A DNA stretch of 38,664 nucleotides from Lachnospiraceae bacterium (GTDB taxonomy: Bacteria; Bacillota; Clostridia; Lachnospirales; Bianqueaceae), in assembly GCA_021442595.1 (NCBI GenBank), contig JABUST010000095.1, positions 1-38,664 on the forward strand. Reading direction: 5' to 3'. The notes under the pieces were generated by a model. The model was not told the DNA's origin and searched no databases. It was given only the letters and a program-made list of their open reading frames with translations. The translations under genes and the position numbers were made by a program. The first letter of the stretch is position 1, and the number at the start of each line of letters is the position of its first letter. Of the stretch, positions 8,909 through 20,343 are shown piece after piece.

Positions 8909-9255
8909 CAGAACATCCCCGGAATGTTCAGACCGCCGCTGATGGCACCCATCTTGCTCTCGGAAGCCTCATCCACCTTGGTCAGGGCTTCATTCACCGC
9001 AGCCAGGATCAGATCCTGCAGCATCTCCACATCATCCGGATCCACTGCCTCAGGATTGATGGTCACATTAGTCACTGCCTTCTTTCCGGTCACAGTCACT
9101 TTGACCACGCCGCCTCCGGCGCTGCCTTCAAAGGTCATCTCCTCCAGCTGCTTCTGGGCCTCCTCCATCTGGCGCTGCATGCGCTGAGCCTGCTTCATCA
9201 GATTATTCATGTTGCCGGGCATTGCCCCGCCAAAACCGCCTCTGCCTTTTCCCAT
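8908..9255 (-). CDS. YbaB/EbfC family nucleoid-associated protein
   Basis: Small DNA-binding protein of 115 residues, forming dimers that coat DNA in the known family. Visible features are a glycine- and methionine-rich start (MGKGRGGFGGAMPGNM), an amphipathic helix (KQAQRMQRQMEEAQKQLEEM), then the family core with GSAGGGVVKVTVTGK and NPEAVDPDDVEMLQDLI. An AGGAGG lies six bases before the ATG. It sits 13 bases after dnaX and overlaps recR, the classical arrangement, which supports a role in replication or repair housekeeping. Confidence 0.95.
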   Translation of the reverse strand: MGKGRGGFGGAMPGNMNNLMKQAQRMQRQMEEAQKQLEEMTFEGSAGGGVVKVTVTGKKAVTNVTINPEAVDPDDVEMLQDLILAAVNEALTKVDEASESKMGAISGGLNIPGMF

Positions 9256-9268
9256 TGTTTCCTCCTTG

Positions 9269-10951
9269 TCAGGTCACATCGACCTTCATATTAATCATAT
9301 TCAAAGTCTCATGAGAGACTCCTTTTTTCATTTTTTCAGGTTTCCCTACCAGCACATGGAACCGTTTACCGGTCTCATCGGCAATGGCATTTTCAATCTG
9401 AATCAATTTGAATCTGTCCGGTGTTTTCAGGTTATTTAAAACAAAATCCTTGTCCGATCGGATAAACAGAGTTCCAGGTTCCTCTCCTGCTTCCGGCCAG
9501 GCCAGAGACAAAATGGAAAGTCCCTTTTCCTTCTCCATGGCATTCTTCCGAATCTGCTCCCAATGGTCCAGAACCCGCTGCGTATCCTCATCTGTAGGAA
9601 TCGCCCGGACAGGCACCGTGGCCACGGGTGACCGGGACGATATATCTCCTGTCGGAGGAGTTTGGAAAGCCTGATTCCCGCTTCCATCCGGAGCTGTGAC
9701 CTGAGCCACACCTCCTGTCTGCTGCAGCCTTCCCTCCAGCTGTTCGATCCGTCTTTCCATCCTGCGAAGAGCGCTGCTTGAGACCGACCCTGATGGTTCG
9801 GCGGCTTTTCCCTGAGTGCCGGATACACCCGCAGACATCGCCGGACTGCCTGAGGTACCGGCTCTGCTGCCCTTGTTCACCATGCGGATCATGCCGATCT
9901 CCATGAGTACCCTCCGCTGGAGCACGCCCTTCAGCTGAGCTTCCAGGGAAGCCAGATCCTCGATCCATCCGGTGATGGCCTCTCCTGCCCTCTCCGCCTG
10001 GGCCATGTAGGTCCTTATGGTGCTGACTTCCTTATGCAAAAGCTGTTCTGCATCCTCTCCCAGCACTCGGGCCACCATGAGATCTCTCAGGTAGCCGCTC
10101 CAGGAAGACAGAAACTGCAGGGCATCTCGACCATTGTCAAATACCTTTTCCACCCCTCGAAGAAGGGCAACTGTATCCTGCTCTATGAGGGCTTCTGTCA
10201 TATCTGTAAACACTCTGTCATCCACTGCGCCCAGCATTTCTCTGGCCTTGTCCAGAGTAATTGCATCATGGATGTAGTAGGCATGGCACTGGTCCAGAAT
10301 GCTGAGGGCATCCCGGCATCCGCCGTCTGCCATCATGGCAATGTAGTTCAGGGCATCTTCCTTTGCCTCTATGCCCTCCGCTGCGCACACCTGCTTCAGA
10401 TGCTCCGTCAGCTGAGGAGTGATGATGCGCTTAAAATCATACCGCTGACAGCGGCTGATGATGGTAGGCAGCACCTTCTGGGGATCTGTGGTAGCCAGCA
10501 CGAAGATCACATGCTCCGGTGGCTCTTCCAGGGTTTTCAGCAGGGCATTGAAAGCAGAGGTGGACAGCATATGCACTTCATCGATAATGTAAACCTTATA
10601 TTTGCCTTCCGAGGGTGTGTACTGGACCTCCTCCCGGAGATCACGGATGTTGTCCACACCGTTGTTGGATGCGGCATCGATCTCCACCAGGTTAAATCCC
10701 TGCTCCGCTTCCAGACAGAGCTTGCATTGATTGCAGGGGTTTCCGTCCCGGGGAGAAAGGCAGTTGACTGCCTTGGCAAACACCTTGGCAGCGGAGGTCT
10801 TTCCCGTTCCGCGGGTTCCGCAGAACAGATACGCATGCCCCAGCTGATTGAATCTGACCTGATTGCGCAGGGTGGTAACTACCGCTTCCTGTCCCACAAA
10901 GTCATCGAAATCCTTGGGGCGGTACTTGCGGTACAACGCCAAATAGGACAT
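9269..10951 (-). CDS. dnaX: DNA polymerase III subunit gamma/tau
   Basis: Clamp-loader ATPase of the replisome, 560 residues from the chosen start. Motifs in order: MSYLALYRKYRPKDFDDFVG at the N terminus, Walker A GTRGTGKTS (about 45), zinc-binding cysteines CNQCKLC plus an earlier Cys, the DEVHMLS Walker B box, sensor 1 ATTDPQK, then the collar domain and a low-complexity Ser/Gly/Pro linker before a tau-like C-terminal domain. The reading frame is open another 53 codons upstream, but that extension runs through the SRP RNA gene. The ATG at 10951 has AGGAGG at proper distance and begins the conserved N terminus. No obvious A-rich slippery frameshift site was noticed. It is the first protein gene of the SRP RNA-dnaX-ybaB-recR transcript. 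Confidence 0.97.
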   Translation of the reverse strand: MSYLALYRKYRPKDFDDFVGQEAVVTTLRNQVRFNQLGHAYLFCGTRGTGKTSAAKVFAKAVNCLSPRDGNPCNQCKLCLEAEQGFNLVEIDAASNNGVDNIRDLREEVQYTPSEGKYKVYIIDEVHMLSTSAFNALLKTLEEPPEHVIFVLATTDPQKVLPTIISRCQRYDFKRIITPQLTEHLKQVCAAEGIEAKEDALNYIAMMADGGCRDALSILDQCHAYYIHDAITLDKAREMLGAVDDRVFTDMTEALIEQDTVALLRGVEKVFDNGRDALQFLSSWSGYLRDLMVARVLGEDAEQLLHKEVSTIRTYMAQAERAGEAITGWIEDLASLEAQLKGVLQRRVLMEIGMIRMVNKGSRAGTSGSPAMSAGVSGTQGKAAEPSGSVSSSALRRMERRIEQLEGRLQQTGGVAQVTAPDGSGNQAFQTPPTGDISSRSPVATVPVRAIPTDEDTQRVLDHWEQIRKNAMEKEKGLSILSLAWPEAGEEPGTLFIRSDKDFVLNNLKTPDRFKLIQIENAIADETGKRFHVLVGKPEKMKKGVSHETLNMINMKVDVT

Positions 10952-10978
10952 GAGATCCCTCCTTTCTTTTATACGAAG

Positions 10979-11108
10979 GCTCCGCGAGGGTCTACTAACC
11001 CGGCGAATCATATCACATAGGAAGATCTTCTTAGTGCTGCTTCCTTCCGGACCTGACACGGTTCGTAGTTCCCTATTGTATGGACCGAATATTCGACTCA
11101 CGCGGAGC
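10979..11108 (-). ncRNA. ffs: signal recognition particle RNA (4.5S-like, small bacterial type)
   Basis: On the minus strand the universally conserved apical core GTCAGGTCCGGAAGGAAGCA is present, including the GGAA tetraloop and the asymmetric loop that binds Ffh. The ends pair: GCTCCGCG at 11108-11101 with CGCGGAGC at 10986-10979, continuing through mismatches into a second helix. Further internal pairing (CATA/TATG, TAGG/CCTA) gives one long hairpin of about 130 bases, somewhat longer than the 4.5S form and without the Alu domain seen in Bacillus. No U-run follows the 3' end; the dnaX ribosome binding site begins about 20 bases on. The mature RNA is therefore probably processed from a longer transcript that also carries dnaX. 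Ends are approximate. Confidence 0.95.
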
Positions 11109-11114
11109 ATGGAT

Positions 11115-11144
11115 AGTATAGCGCAGATCGGCCATGACTGTCAA
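11115..11144 (-). promoter_or_regulatory. sigma-A promoter of SRP RNA / dnaX operon
   Basis: On the minus strand, TTGACA (11144-11139), an 18-base spacer and TATACT (11120-11115) form a near-consensus promoter. Transcription would start about six bases later, at the 5' end of the SRP RNA helix. The T-rich tail of the upstream permease terminator runs directly into the -35 box. Confidence 0.9.
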
Positions 11145-11200
11145 TAAAATCAAACTCCCCGCGCACCCGGGATGTCTGTATCCGGATGTACGGGGAGTTT
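11145..11200 (-). terminator. intrinsic terminator of the sugar permease operon
   Basis: On the minus strand a 10-bp stem, AAACTCCCCG (11200-11191) with CGGGGAGTTT (11161-11152), is followed by GATTTTATT. It begins 26 bases after the permease stop at 11227. The T-tract merges with the -35 element of the SRP RNA promoter. Confidence 0.85.
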
Positions 11201-11226
11201 GGAATCAAGAGATCAAAGGGATAAGA

Positions 11227-12147
11227 TCAGCCCTTCAGAGAACCGACCATAACGCCCTTAACGAAGTACTTCTGCAGGAAGGGATATACGACCATAACGG
11301 GCAGCGTAGCTACGACGATCATGGTGTACTTCAGCTGGTCAGCAGACAGAATCATCTTCTGTGCAAGCTCTTCACTATCGGAAGTACCGCCGGCACCGTT
11401 CTGAGTCTGGTTGGCCAGATTCTGCTGCAGGATCAGCAGACGGCGCAGATACAGCTGCAGGGGCTGCAGTTTTTCGTCAGTCAGGTAGATGGAAGCTGCG
11501 AACCAGGAGTTCCACTGAGCAACGATGGTGTAAATGGCGATAACTGCGAAGATGGGCTTGGAGGTGGGAACATACACATTCCAGAGGATCTGGAAGTTGT
11601 TAGCGCCGTCAATACGAGCGGACTCACGAAGGTCCTCGGGAATCGTTGCAAAGTAGGTGCGCACCAGAATGATGTACCACATGCTGACGATACCGGGGAA
11701 GATGATAGCCCAGCGGCTATTGTACATACCCAGCTTGGACATGATGATGTAGGTGGGGATCAGACCGCCGCCGAAGTACATGGGAATCAGGATGAAGATG
11801 ACCCAGAACTTCTTTCCTACCAGCATGGGAGAGGTCAGAGGATAGGCTGCCATTGCACAGGTGATCAGCATACCGATACAGCAGACACCGGCGTAAATGA
11901 TGGTGTTGTAGTAAGCAGTCCAAACCTTGGCATCGGAAAGGGTATCCTTATAGGAGCCCCAGTACAGTCCCTTGGGCAGCAGGTAAACGTCCAGAGTCTG
12001 AGCATGAATGGGCTCGGAGATGGACATGATGATTACGTACCACATGGGGTAAACGCAGATCAGAGCCAGCAGAAGCAGGATGGCGTAGATAACAACGTCA
12101 GCTGCAACAGATCCGTTCTTAATATGGTTAGGATTTTTTCTTGACAT
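11227..12147 (-). CDS. carbohydrate ABC transporter permease (LplC/YtcP type)
   Basis: Inner-membrane permease subunit of a CUT1-type sugar importer, 306 residues with six predicted helices. The first is near 12-32 (VVIYAILLLLALICVYPMWY) and the last near 270-290. The cytoplasmic EAA loop that contacts the ATPase reads ESARIDGANNFQILWNVYVP, as expected for the family. The C-terminal KGVMVGSLKG is typical for the LplC/YtcP group that handles complex oligosaccharides. AAGGAGG lies eight bases before the ATG. It follows its partner permease by 16 bases. No substrate-binding protein or ATPase gene follows; the operon ends in a terminator. A shared MsmX-like ATPase elsewhere is likely (inference from the family). 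Confidence 0.93.
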   Translation of the reverse strand: MSRKNPNHIKNGSVAADVVIYAILLLLALICVYPMWYVIIMSISEPIHAQTLDVYLLPKGLYWGSYKDTLSDAKVWTAYYNTIIYAGVCCIGMLITCAMAAYPLTSPMLVGKKFWVIFILIPMYFGGGLIPTYIIMSKLGMYNSRWAIIFPGIVSMWYIILVRTYFATIPEDLRESARIDGANNFQILWNVYVPTSKPIFAVIAIYTIVAQWNSWFAASIYLTDEKLQPLQLYLRRLLILQQNLANQTQNGAGGTSDSEELAQKMILSADQLKYTMIVVATLPVMVVYPFLQKYFVKGVMVGSLKG

Positions 12148-12163
12148 TTCTTCCGCCTCCTTA

Positions 12164-13108
12164 TTAGAACAGTCCTGCGCCGGTCAGAACATCGGAGATC
12201 GTATTGGCAACGAATACCAGCACGAAGTTGATGATAGACTGGATCATACCAATAGCAGTGGTGAAGGAGAACTTACCGCCGGTAAGACCTTCACGGTAGA
12301 TGTAAGTACCAAGTACATCGGCGGTCTCATAGGTAGAGGGCAGGTACAGCAGAAGGATCATATCCGTATTCGCATTGACCAGGCTTCCTACTGCCATGAT
12401 CAGCATGATAGCGATGGTGGGGATAATGCTGGGAATGGTGATATGGAATACCTGCTGCATACGGTTTGCACCGTCCAGACGAGCTGCCTCATACAGGGAG
12501 GAGTCGATGGAGGTGATAACGGAGATGTACAGGATGGAGTTGAAACCGAATCCCTTCCAGATGTTCATCAGAACATAGATGGTGGCAAACTTGCCGGGGA
12601 TGTTTCTCCAGGGCTGTGCGGTGCCGCCCAGAGCGACGATCAGACGGTTGATCAGACCATTGGTAGCAATGAAGGAAATAAGCATACCGCAGGCAGTAAC
12701 CATGGAAATGAAGTAGGGCAGGTAGGATGCAGTCTGAATGCACTTCTTGTATCCGGTGTGCTGTACTTCATTCAGCAGAAGAGCAAATACGATGGGCACC
12801 CAGAAACCCCAGATAAGGTTCAGGAAACTCAGCCACAGGGTGTTGCTCATCAGACGGCCGAAAAAGATACTGTCGTAGAAACGTAAAAAGTGATAAAAGC
12901 CGACCCACTTGGTGTTGGGGCCCCAGAATCCGGCACCGGGAGTGTAATCCTGGAATGCGATCAGGTAGCCGAACATGGGTGCATAGCAATAAACTAGCAT
13001 AACGATGACAGCGGGAAGAAGCAGGATATACAGTTCAAGGTTGTCCTTGAAGAGCATCTTCTTCTTCTCAGATGACATCTTGGGCTTGTTTGCAACTGCA
13101 GTGCTCAT
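12164..13108 (-). CDS. sugar ABC transporter permease (LplB/YtcP partner)
   Basis: First gene of the two-gene importer operon, 314 residues. A charged N terminus (MSSEKKKMLFKDNLELY) precedes six membrane helices. The EAA loop reads EAARLDGANRMQQVFHITIP, and the periplasmic segment after helix 1 (GYLIAFQDYTPG) is characteristic of the LplB group. The frame is open seven codons further upstream, but the ATG at 13108 (MSTAVANK) stands nine bases after GGAGAG. The upstream ATG at about 13117 is too close to that site. A strong promoter lies about 80 bases upstream. The substrate cannot be read from the permeases alone; alpha- or beta-linked oligosaccharides are handled by relatives. Confidence 0.93.
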   Translation of the reverse strand: MSTAVANKPKMSSEKKKMLFKDNLELYILLLPAVIVMLVYCYAPMFGYLIAFQDYTPGAGFWGPNTKWVGFYHFLRFYDSIFFGRLMSNTLWLSFLNLIWGFWVPIVFALLLNEVQHTGYKKCIQTASYLPYFISMVTACGMLISFIATNGLINRLIVALGGTAQPWRNIPGKFATIYVLMNIWKGFGFNSILYISVITSIDSSLYEAARLDGANRMQQVFHITIPSIIPTIAIMLIMAVGSLVNANTDMILLLYLPSTYETADVLGTYIYREGLTGGKFSFTTAIGMIQSIINFVLVFVANTISDVLTGAGLF

Positions 13109-13185
13109 TTTGATCATCTCTCCTTCCAAAAAATCACCAAACTACAAGACAGGCGATTTGGTGCTTTTGTATAAAATGTACTATC

Positions 13186-13214
13186 ATTTTACCTTTTGCC
13201 TTTGTGAATGTCAA
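13186..13214 (-). promoter_or_regulatory. sigma-A promoter of sugar permease operon
   Basis: On the minus strand, TTGACA (13214-13209), a 17-base spacer and TAAAAT (13191-13186) give a near-perfect promoter. The predicted start lies about 70 bases before the permease ATG. The 309-base gap 13109-13417 holds this promoter and the terminator at 13272-13317; I see no gene or clear CcpA site in it. Confidence 0.85.
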
Positions 13215-13271
13215 TAATAAAGGGCCGTTTTTTTCGTTTCTTTGTCCGAACCGTGAACGGAATATGAATGG

Positions 13272-13317
13272 AAAAACCGCTGTTTTCCTTTATTTATGCG
13301 GATTACAGCGGTTTTTT
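13272..13317. terminator. bidirectional intrinsic terminator after PHP gene
   Basis: The stem AAAAACCGCTG (13272-13282) pairs with CAGCGGTTTTTT (13306-13317) around a 23-base loop. A-tract and T-tract flank it, so it works on both strands. On the minus strand it ends the pepF-AEC-lacZ-PHP unit about 100 bases after the PHP stop and insulates it from the permease promoter. Confidence 0.85.
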
Positions 13318-13417
13318 CCTTTTATTCATATTGCATATTTTCTGCAGAAAATTTACTGCAAAGCAACTAAAAACACCTGATTCGAAGGGATTAGTCAAAT
13401 TGCCCAAGACTTTTCCT

Positions 13418-14305
13418 TTAGGGTCTGCGGATATAGTTGGACCAAGCTTTTCTGCCCTGTCTGTCCTCTACCTCCACCCGGACAAAACGGTCGGCCTTCC
13501 CCCAGGGGTACTCAGCTTCACTCAGCAGCTCCCCTGCCTCCGAATAAACGGTTCTGTGTCCGTCATATAGGGTGTTGCTCATAAACCGGATGACGGCAGC
13601 ATCCCGGGTTTCCACCAGTACCTTTTCCTCATCATATGCCAGGCGGGTAATGACAGGACCCTGAGATGCATAGAACTTCTCTTCCATCAGACTCCTGTAC
13701 AGAGCTTCCCAGGTCCGCTCCGGGGCCTGCACCATCACATAGCCCTTAAATACATCCCGGTCATAGAAATGGGTATCGTCCACAGCAGTGATCTTCTTAT
13801 AAATACCCCTGCTTGCCAGCATATCCAGATATATGTCGGAATATCCTCTGCCGCTGTAGACCTCGGAGACGCCGTTGTAGATCTCAATGGCATCATAGCC
13901 CTGCAGAGCCATACACTCCTCAAAGGTCATAAGACTCCAGATGGGATGAGCCAGAGTGCAGAAGGCCCCCTGCTTTTTGATCTCATTCACGAGCCACTGG
14001 GGACCCGCGGCATTGTCCTGCAGGATATTCTCCTTCAGACCGATACCTGTGATATGGTAGGCCCGCTCGGGGCCTCCCTTATCCAGATAGTTGCGGTCGT
14101 ACTCCGCTGAGGGGATCACCAGGATTCCTTCATCCTCGTAAGCTCTTCCCAGTTTCCGGTGATCCGTCAAAGCCAGAAACTCATATCCCTGCTGCCGGTA
14201 AGCCTCGATGCAGTCTTCAGGGCTCATCCGGCCGTCGGAATCTGTGGTATGGGTGTGGAGATTTCCCTTGTAAAAATGCTGCCGGGAATCAAAGATTTCG
14301 ATCAT
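13418..14305 (-). CDS. PHP-domain metal-dependent hydrolase (CehA/McbA-like)
   Basis: Predicted metallophosphoesterase-type hydrolase, 295 residues. Metal-binding motifs of the PHP fold are visible in order: HTHTTDSDG (17-25), LTDH (about 46-49), a Glu in PSAEYD, LAHP in the middle, and VDDTH toward the C-terminal third. A beta-rich tail of about 80 residues (SNTLYDGHRTVYSEAGELL) follows, as in CehA/McbA relatives. Relatives include phosphatases and carbamate or amide hydrolases, so the substrate is open. AAGGAG lies six bases before the ATG. It lies 23 bases after lacZ, so it is cotranscribed with the beta-galactosidase, and a role in releasing or dephosphorylating a glycan-derived compound is possible (inference). 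Confidence 0.87.
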   Translation of the reverse strand: MIEIFDSRQHFYKGNLHTHTTDSDGRMSPEDCIEAYRQQGYEFLALTDHRKLGRAYEDEGILVIPSAEYDRNYLDKGGPERAYHITGIGLKENILQDNAAGPQWLVNEIKKQGAFCTLAHPIWSLMTFEECMALQGYDAIEIYNGVSEVYSGRGYSDIYLDMLASRGIYKKITAVDDTHFYDRDVFKGYVMVQAPERTWEALYRSLMEEKFYASQGPVITRLAYDEEKVLVETRDAAVIRFMSNTLYDGHRTVYSEAGELLSEAEYPWGKADRFVRVEVEDRQGRKAWSNYIRRP

Positions 14306-14328
14306 ACTAACTCCTTGCCGACCCAGGA

Positions 14329-17364
<3,036 letters not shown>

Positions 17365-17375
17365 TCACGCCCGGG

Positions 17376-18377
17376 TCATCCGAAGAAGGGACCCAGCAGC
17401 ATGTAAACGATGGGAATGGTGATCATGGAAATAACGGTGGAAAAGACCACGCCTCCGGAGGCGGTCATGGTGTCGCCCCCCTTGTCCTTGGACAAAATGG
17501 CGCACATGGTGCCGCAGGGCATGGCAAAGGTCAGGGTGGCAATGCCGATGATGACCGGGTCTGTGAATATGAGCTTGGCCATAAGGAGGATCAGCACCGG
17601 CATCAGCAGGAGCTTGATCAGCAGCATGAGGTTGATCTTCAGATCCGCAAAGACACTCTTTAAGGGGAACTCAGCCAGCACCGAGCCCAGGATCAGCATG
17701 GACAGGGGCGGGGTGCAGTTGCCCAGATACAGAAGGGTATCGCTGACCGCAGCCGGCAGCCTGATCTGGGTGAAATACATGATCAGGGCCAGGGCGCTGG
17801 CCAGAATGCCGGGAGACAGGAACAGCTTCCAGGAGAAGCCACCGGGGGCTTTGCCCGAGGCGGCCGTCCCTGAACCACCTGAGGTTTCCGATCCCTCCCC
17901 TATCTCCTCTCTCTGCCGGGCGGCATCCTTGCTGAGCAGATAGACGCCGTAGGAGTAGATGAGGAAGTTGAAGGGCAGATTCATGATGTTGCAGTAGAAC
18001 ACGGACACATCCCCGTAGAGAGTCTGCAGAACGGGAATAGCCATGAAGCCTGTGTTTCCGAAGATCAGCAGCAGTTGGGCTGTGCCTCGCTTTTTAAGGT
18101 CGATGTGCAGCAGCCGCACGATGAGGAAGGCCATAAGGGGCAGCAGGATATAGATGGCAATGCCCAGCAGGATGACCTTCATTACCTGGTCCCGGGCCAC
18201 TCCCTCCGTGGCCGCCATGGCGCCGATGACAAGGGCAGGGTTGGTGGCGTTCACCAGCAAAGCGGAAACCGCCTTGTTGCCCCGGGAGTCCAGGACTTTG
18301 GTCCGGTTCAGCACATAGCCCACGATCATAAGAAACAGGAGCTTCGCGAGAACGATGATGATGGCAGAAAGATCCAT
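17376..18377 (-). CDS. AEC family transporter (auxin efflux carrier-like)
   Basis: Membrane transporter of 333 residues with about ten helices. The N-terminal half contains IVGYVLNRTKVLDSRGN and LLVNATNPALVIGAM, the C-terminal half LILGSVLAEFPLKSVF and ATLTFAMPCGTMCAI. The NATNPALV and MPCGTMCAI segments fit the two crossover regions of the bile-acid/AEC fold. A hydrophilic loop rich in Gly, Ser and Glu (about residues 150-175) links the halves. Known members move organic acids such as malate or malonate. There is no clear ribosome binding site before the ATG, so translation may be weak or coupled to pepF, whose stop lies 51 bases upstream. Linkage to lacZ may reflect organic acid export during sugar fermentation (inference). 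Confidence 0.9.
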   Translation of the reverse strand: MDLSAIIIVLAKLLFLMIVGYVLNRTKVLDSRGNKAVSALLVNATNPALVIGAMAATEGVARDQVMKVILLGIAIYILLPLMAFLIVRLLHIDLKKRGTAQLLLIFGNTGFMAIPVLQTLYGDVSVFYCNIMNLPFNFLIYSYGVYLLSKDAARQREEIGEGSETSGGSGTAASGKAPGGFSWKLFLSPGILASALALIMYFTQIRLPAAVSDTLLYLGNCTPPLSMLILGSVLAEFPLKSVFADLKINLMLLIKLLLMPVLILLMAKLIFTDPVIIGIATLTFAMPCGTMCAILSKDKGGDTMTASGGVVFSTVISMITIPIVYMLLGPFFG

Positions 18378-18428
18378 TTGAAATTGATATCTTGGTTATT
18401 GTGTGTTTCAGGAGACTTTGACGGGTAA

Positions 18429-20204
18429 TCAGGCCATAAAGATCCTGATGTTGTCGTCAATGACCTGCAGGGAGGAGCGCCAGAAGCCCACATCCGTAAG
18501 GTCGATGCCGGCGATCTTGGCCACATCCTCGCAGGAAGCCACGGTGGTGGCCTTCAGCATCTCTCTGTATCTGGGCAGGAAGCTCTTTCCCTCCTCCAGA
18601 TAACGGGCATAGATGCCCCGGCTGAACAGTCCGCCGAAGGCATAGGGGAAGTTGTAGTAGGAGCGGCCGGCGCTGTAGTAATGGCTCTTGCAGCACCACA
18701 TGTAAGGATGCAGCACCTTCTCGTCCAGTCCCTCACCGAAAGCCTGCTTCTGGGCATCCAGCATGAGCTGTGCCAGATCGTCGGCGTACAGGAAGCGCTC
18801 CTTGCTCTGATGGAACACAGCGTCCTCAAAGAGATAACGGCTCAGGATGTCCACAATAATCTGGGTGCAGTCCTGGATCTGGCTTTCCACCAGACGGATC
18901 TTCTCCTGACCCTTAGCTTTGGAAATGGCTTCGTTCATCACTACCAGCTCATTGAAGTTGGAGGCCGTCTCCGCCACAGGCATGGAATAATTCCAGTTTA
19001 GAGGACGATGGTCCTGGATCTGGGTTCCGTGATAAGCATGACCCAGCTCGTGGGCCAGGGTGACTACATCGCCGAACTCGCCGGTGAAGTTGGTAAGGAT
19101 ACGGCTCTGGCCTGCAAAGGGAATGTTAGCGCAGAAGGCGCCGCCCCGCTTTCCGTTTCTGGGATAAAAGTCGATCCAGTTATCTTCAAAGGCTGTGTCG
19201 ATCATGGAGGCGATATCCTCTGCGAAGGGACTGAACTGCTCCAGCAGATACTCTCTGGCCTCTTCTATGGTGAACTTTCTGGAAGATGCTTCTCCCATGG
19301 GTGCCAGAATGTCATACCAGGGAAGGCCATTCTCATGTCCCAGCAGCTTGGCCTTGTGGGACAGATAGCTGCGGAACCGGGGCAGATAGTCCTGAATGGC
19401 CTGCAGCAGGGCATCCAGGGTCTCCCGCTTCATGCGGCTGTCCTTCAGAGTGAGCTCCATGGGATCGGCATAGCCGTGAAGCTCGGAGGTGGTGTTGACC
19501 TGGGTCTTGATGGCGTTCAGAGCAAAGGCAATGGGGTCCTTGATCTGATCGTAGGAGCGGATCTCCGCTTCATAGGCAGCCTTGCGCACAGCCGGGTCCT
19601 CATCAGCAGCCAGGCCCCGGACAGCGGGCAGGGTGATGATCTCGCCCTTGTAGTCCACCTTGACTCTGGACTGCAGGTAGCCTACCAGCTCGGACCAGGT
19701 GGATCCGCCGGAAATATTCATTTTGGCAATGACACCCTCTGCCTCATCGCTGAGGAGATGGGATACACTGTCCTTGATCTCGGAGAAATAGAAGGTGTAC
19801 TCCTTCAGCACATCATCCTGCTGCAGCAGGGTCTCCAGGTTCTCAATGCTGCCGGCGAACTTGTCGAAGGCCACATGATAGGTGGACAGACCGGCGCTGA
19901 TGGCACGGATGCGGGTGGAATAGCGGGATCCCTCGGAATCGGAGGAATCCGTGCTGCGGCGAAGAGAGAAATATCCTCCCAGCTTGCGGCTCAGAACCGT
20001 AAGCTCCTCCTTGACCAGAACCACTTCCTTCAGAATACGGATCAGCTCTCCGGAATCCGGCTGCTCTCCGCTCTTCACCTGGGGAAGATCAGTAATCATC
20101 TGTTTGTAGGTTTCAGCCATTTCCTCCAGCTTTGCCATATCTGCATCCAGCCGGGGATCGGACACGCCCTTATAAAAAACGTCTAAAGACCATTCGGAAT
20201 TCAT
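18429..20204 (-). CDS. pepF: oligoendopeptidase F, M3 family metallopeptidase
   Basis: Cytoplasmic zinc oligopeptidase, 591 residues, close to the 600 usual for PepF; it degrades peptides of roughly 7-17 residues. Zinc site HELGHAYHG (about 383-391) and the downstream glutamate helix ETASNFNELV are present, as is the M3 C-terminal region YYNFPYAFGGLFSRGIYARY. The N-terminal helical lobe is complete. The frame opens at 20243, but the ATG pair at 20207/20204 follows GGAGG; I chose 20204 (MNSEWSLDVFY), six bases from that site. A TATAAT at 20242-20247 can drive it. It is the first gene before AEC, lacZ and PHP. Confidence 0.95.
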   Translation of the reverse strand: MNSEWSLDVFYKGVSDPRLDADMAKLEEMAETYKQMITDLPQVKSGEQPDSGELIRILKEVVLVKEELTVLSRKLGGYFSLRRSTDSSDSEGSRYSTRIRAISAGLSTYHVAFDKFAGSIENLETLLQQDDVLKEYTFYFSEIKDSVSHLLSDEAEGVIAKMNISGGSTWSELVGYLQSRVKVDYKGEIITLPAVRGLAADEDPAVRKAAYEAEIRSYDQIKDPIAFALNAIKTQVNTTSELHGYADPMELTLKDSRMKRETLDALLQAIQDYLPRFRSYLSHKAKLLGHENGLPWYDILAPMGEASSRKFTIEEAREYLLEQFSPFAEDIASMIDTAFEDNWIDFYPRNGKRGGAFCANIPFAGQSRILTNFTGEFGDVVTLAHELGHAYHGTQIQDHRPLNWNYSMPVAETASNFNELVVMNEAISKAKGQEKIRLVESQIQDCTQIIVDILSRYLFEDAVFHQSKERFLYADDLAQLMLDAQKQAFGEGLDEKVLHPYMWCCKSHYYSAGRSYYNFPYAFGGLFSRGIYARYLEEGKSFLPRYREMLKATTVASCEDVAKIAGIDLTDVGFWRSSLQVIDDNIRIFMA

Positions 20205-20241
20205 CATGCACCTCCGGGCAAAATAAAAAACTTCAACGTCC

Positions 20242-20247
20242 ATTATA
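20242..20247 (-). promoter_or_regulatory. -10 element of pepF promoter
   Basis: A perfect TATAAT on the minus strand lies about 38 bases before the pepF start. The -35 at 17-base spacing (ATGCCT) is weak, so the call rests on the -10 and its position in the divergent pepF/Nudix gap. Confidence 0.55.
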
Positions 20248-20276
20248 CTCCATTCTCACCCGATAGGCATACGAAA

Positions 20277-20305
20277 TTGACAATATCCGGAAGGACAAGT
20301 AAGAT
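20277..20305 (+). promoter_or_regulatory. sigma-A promoter of the Nudix gene
   Basis: TTGACA (20277-20282), a 17-base spacer and TAAGAT (20300-20305) precede the Nudix start by about 38 bases. The -35 is perfect and the -10 matches four of six positions. It is divergent from the pepF promoter. Confidence 0.8.
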
Positions 20306-20343
20306 TATTCACTGAGACCAGATCCAAAGAGGAGAACCTTCTT

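Noticed and set aside
10952-11110. A 53-residue N-terminal extension of DnaX
   Set aside because: This stretch is the SRP RNA gene; the conserved DnaX N terminus and a good AGGAGG support the start at 10951.
19008-20186. A 392-codon plus-strand frame opposite pepF
   Set aside because: It has no motif and mirrors the codon structure of pepF, whose HEXXH site and length are clear.
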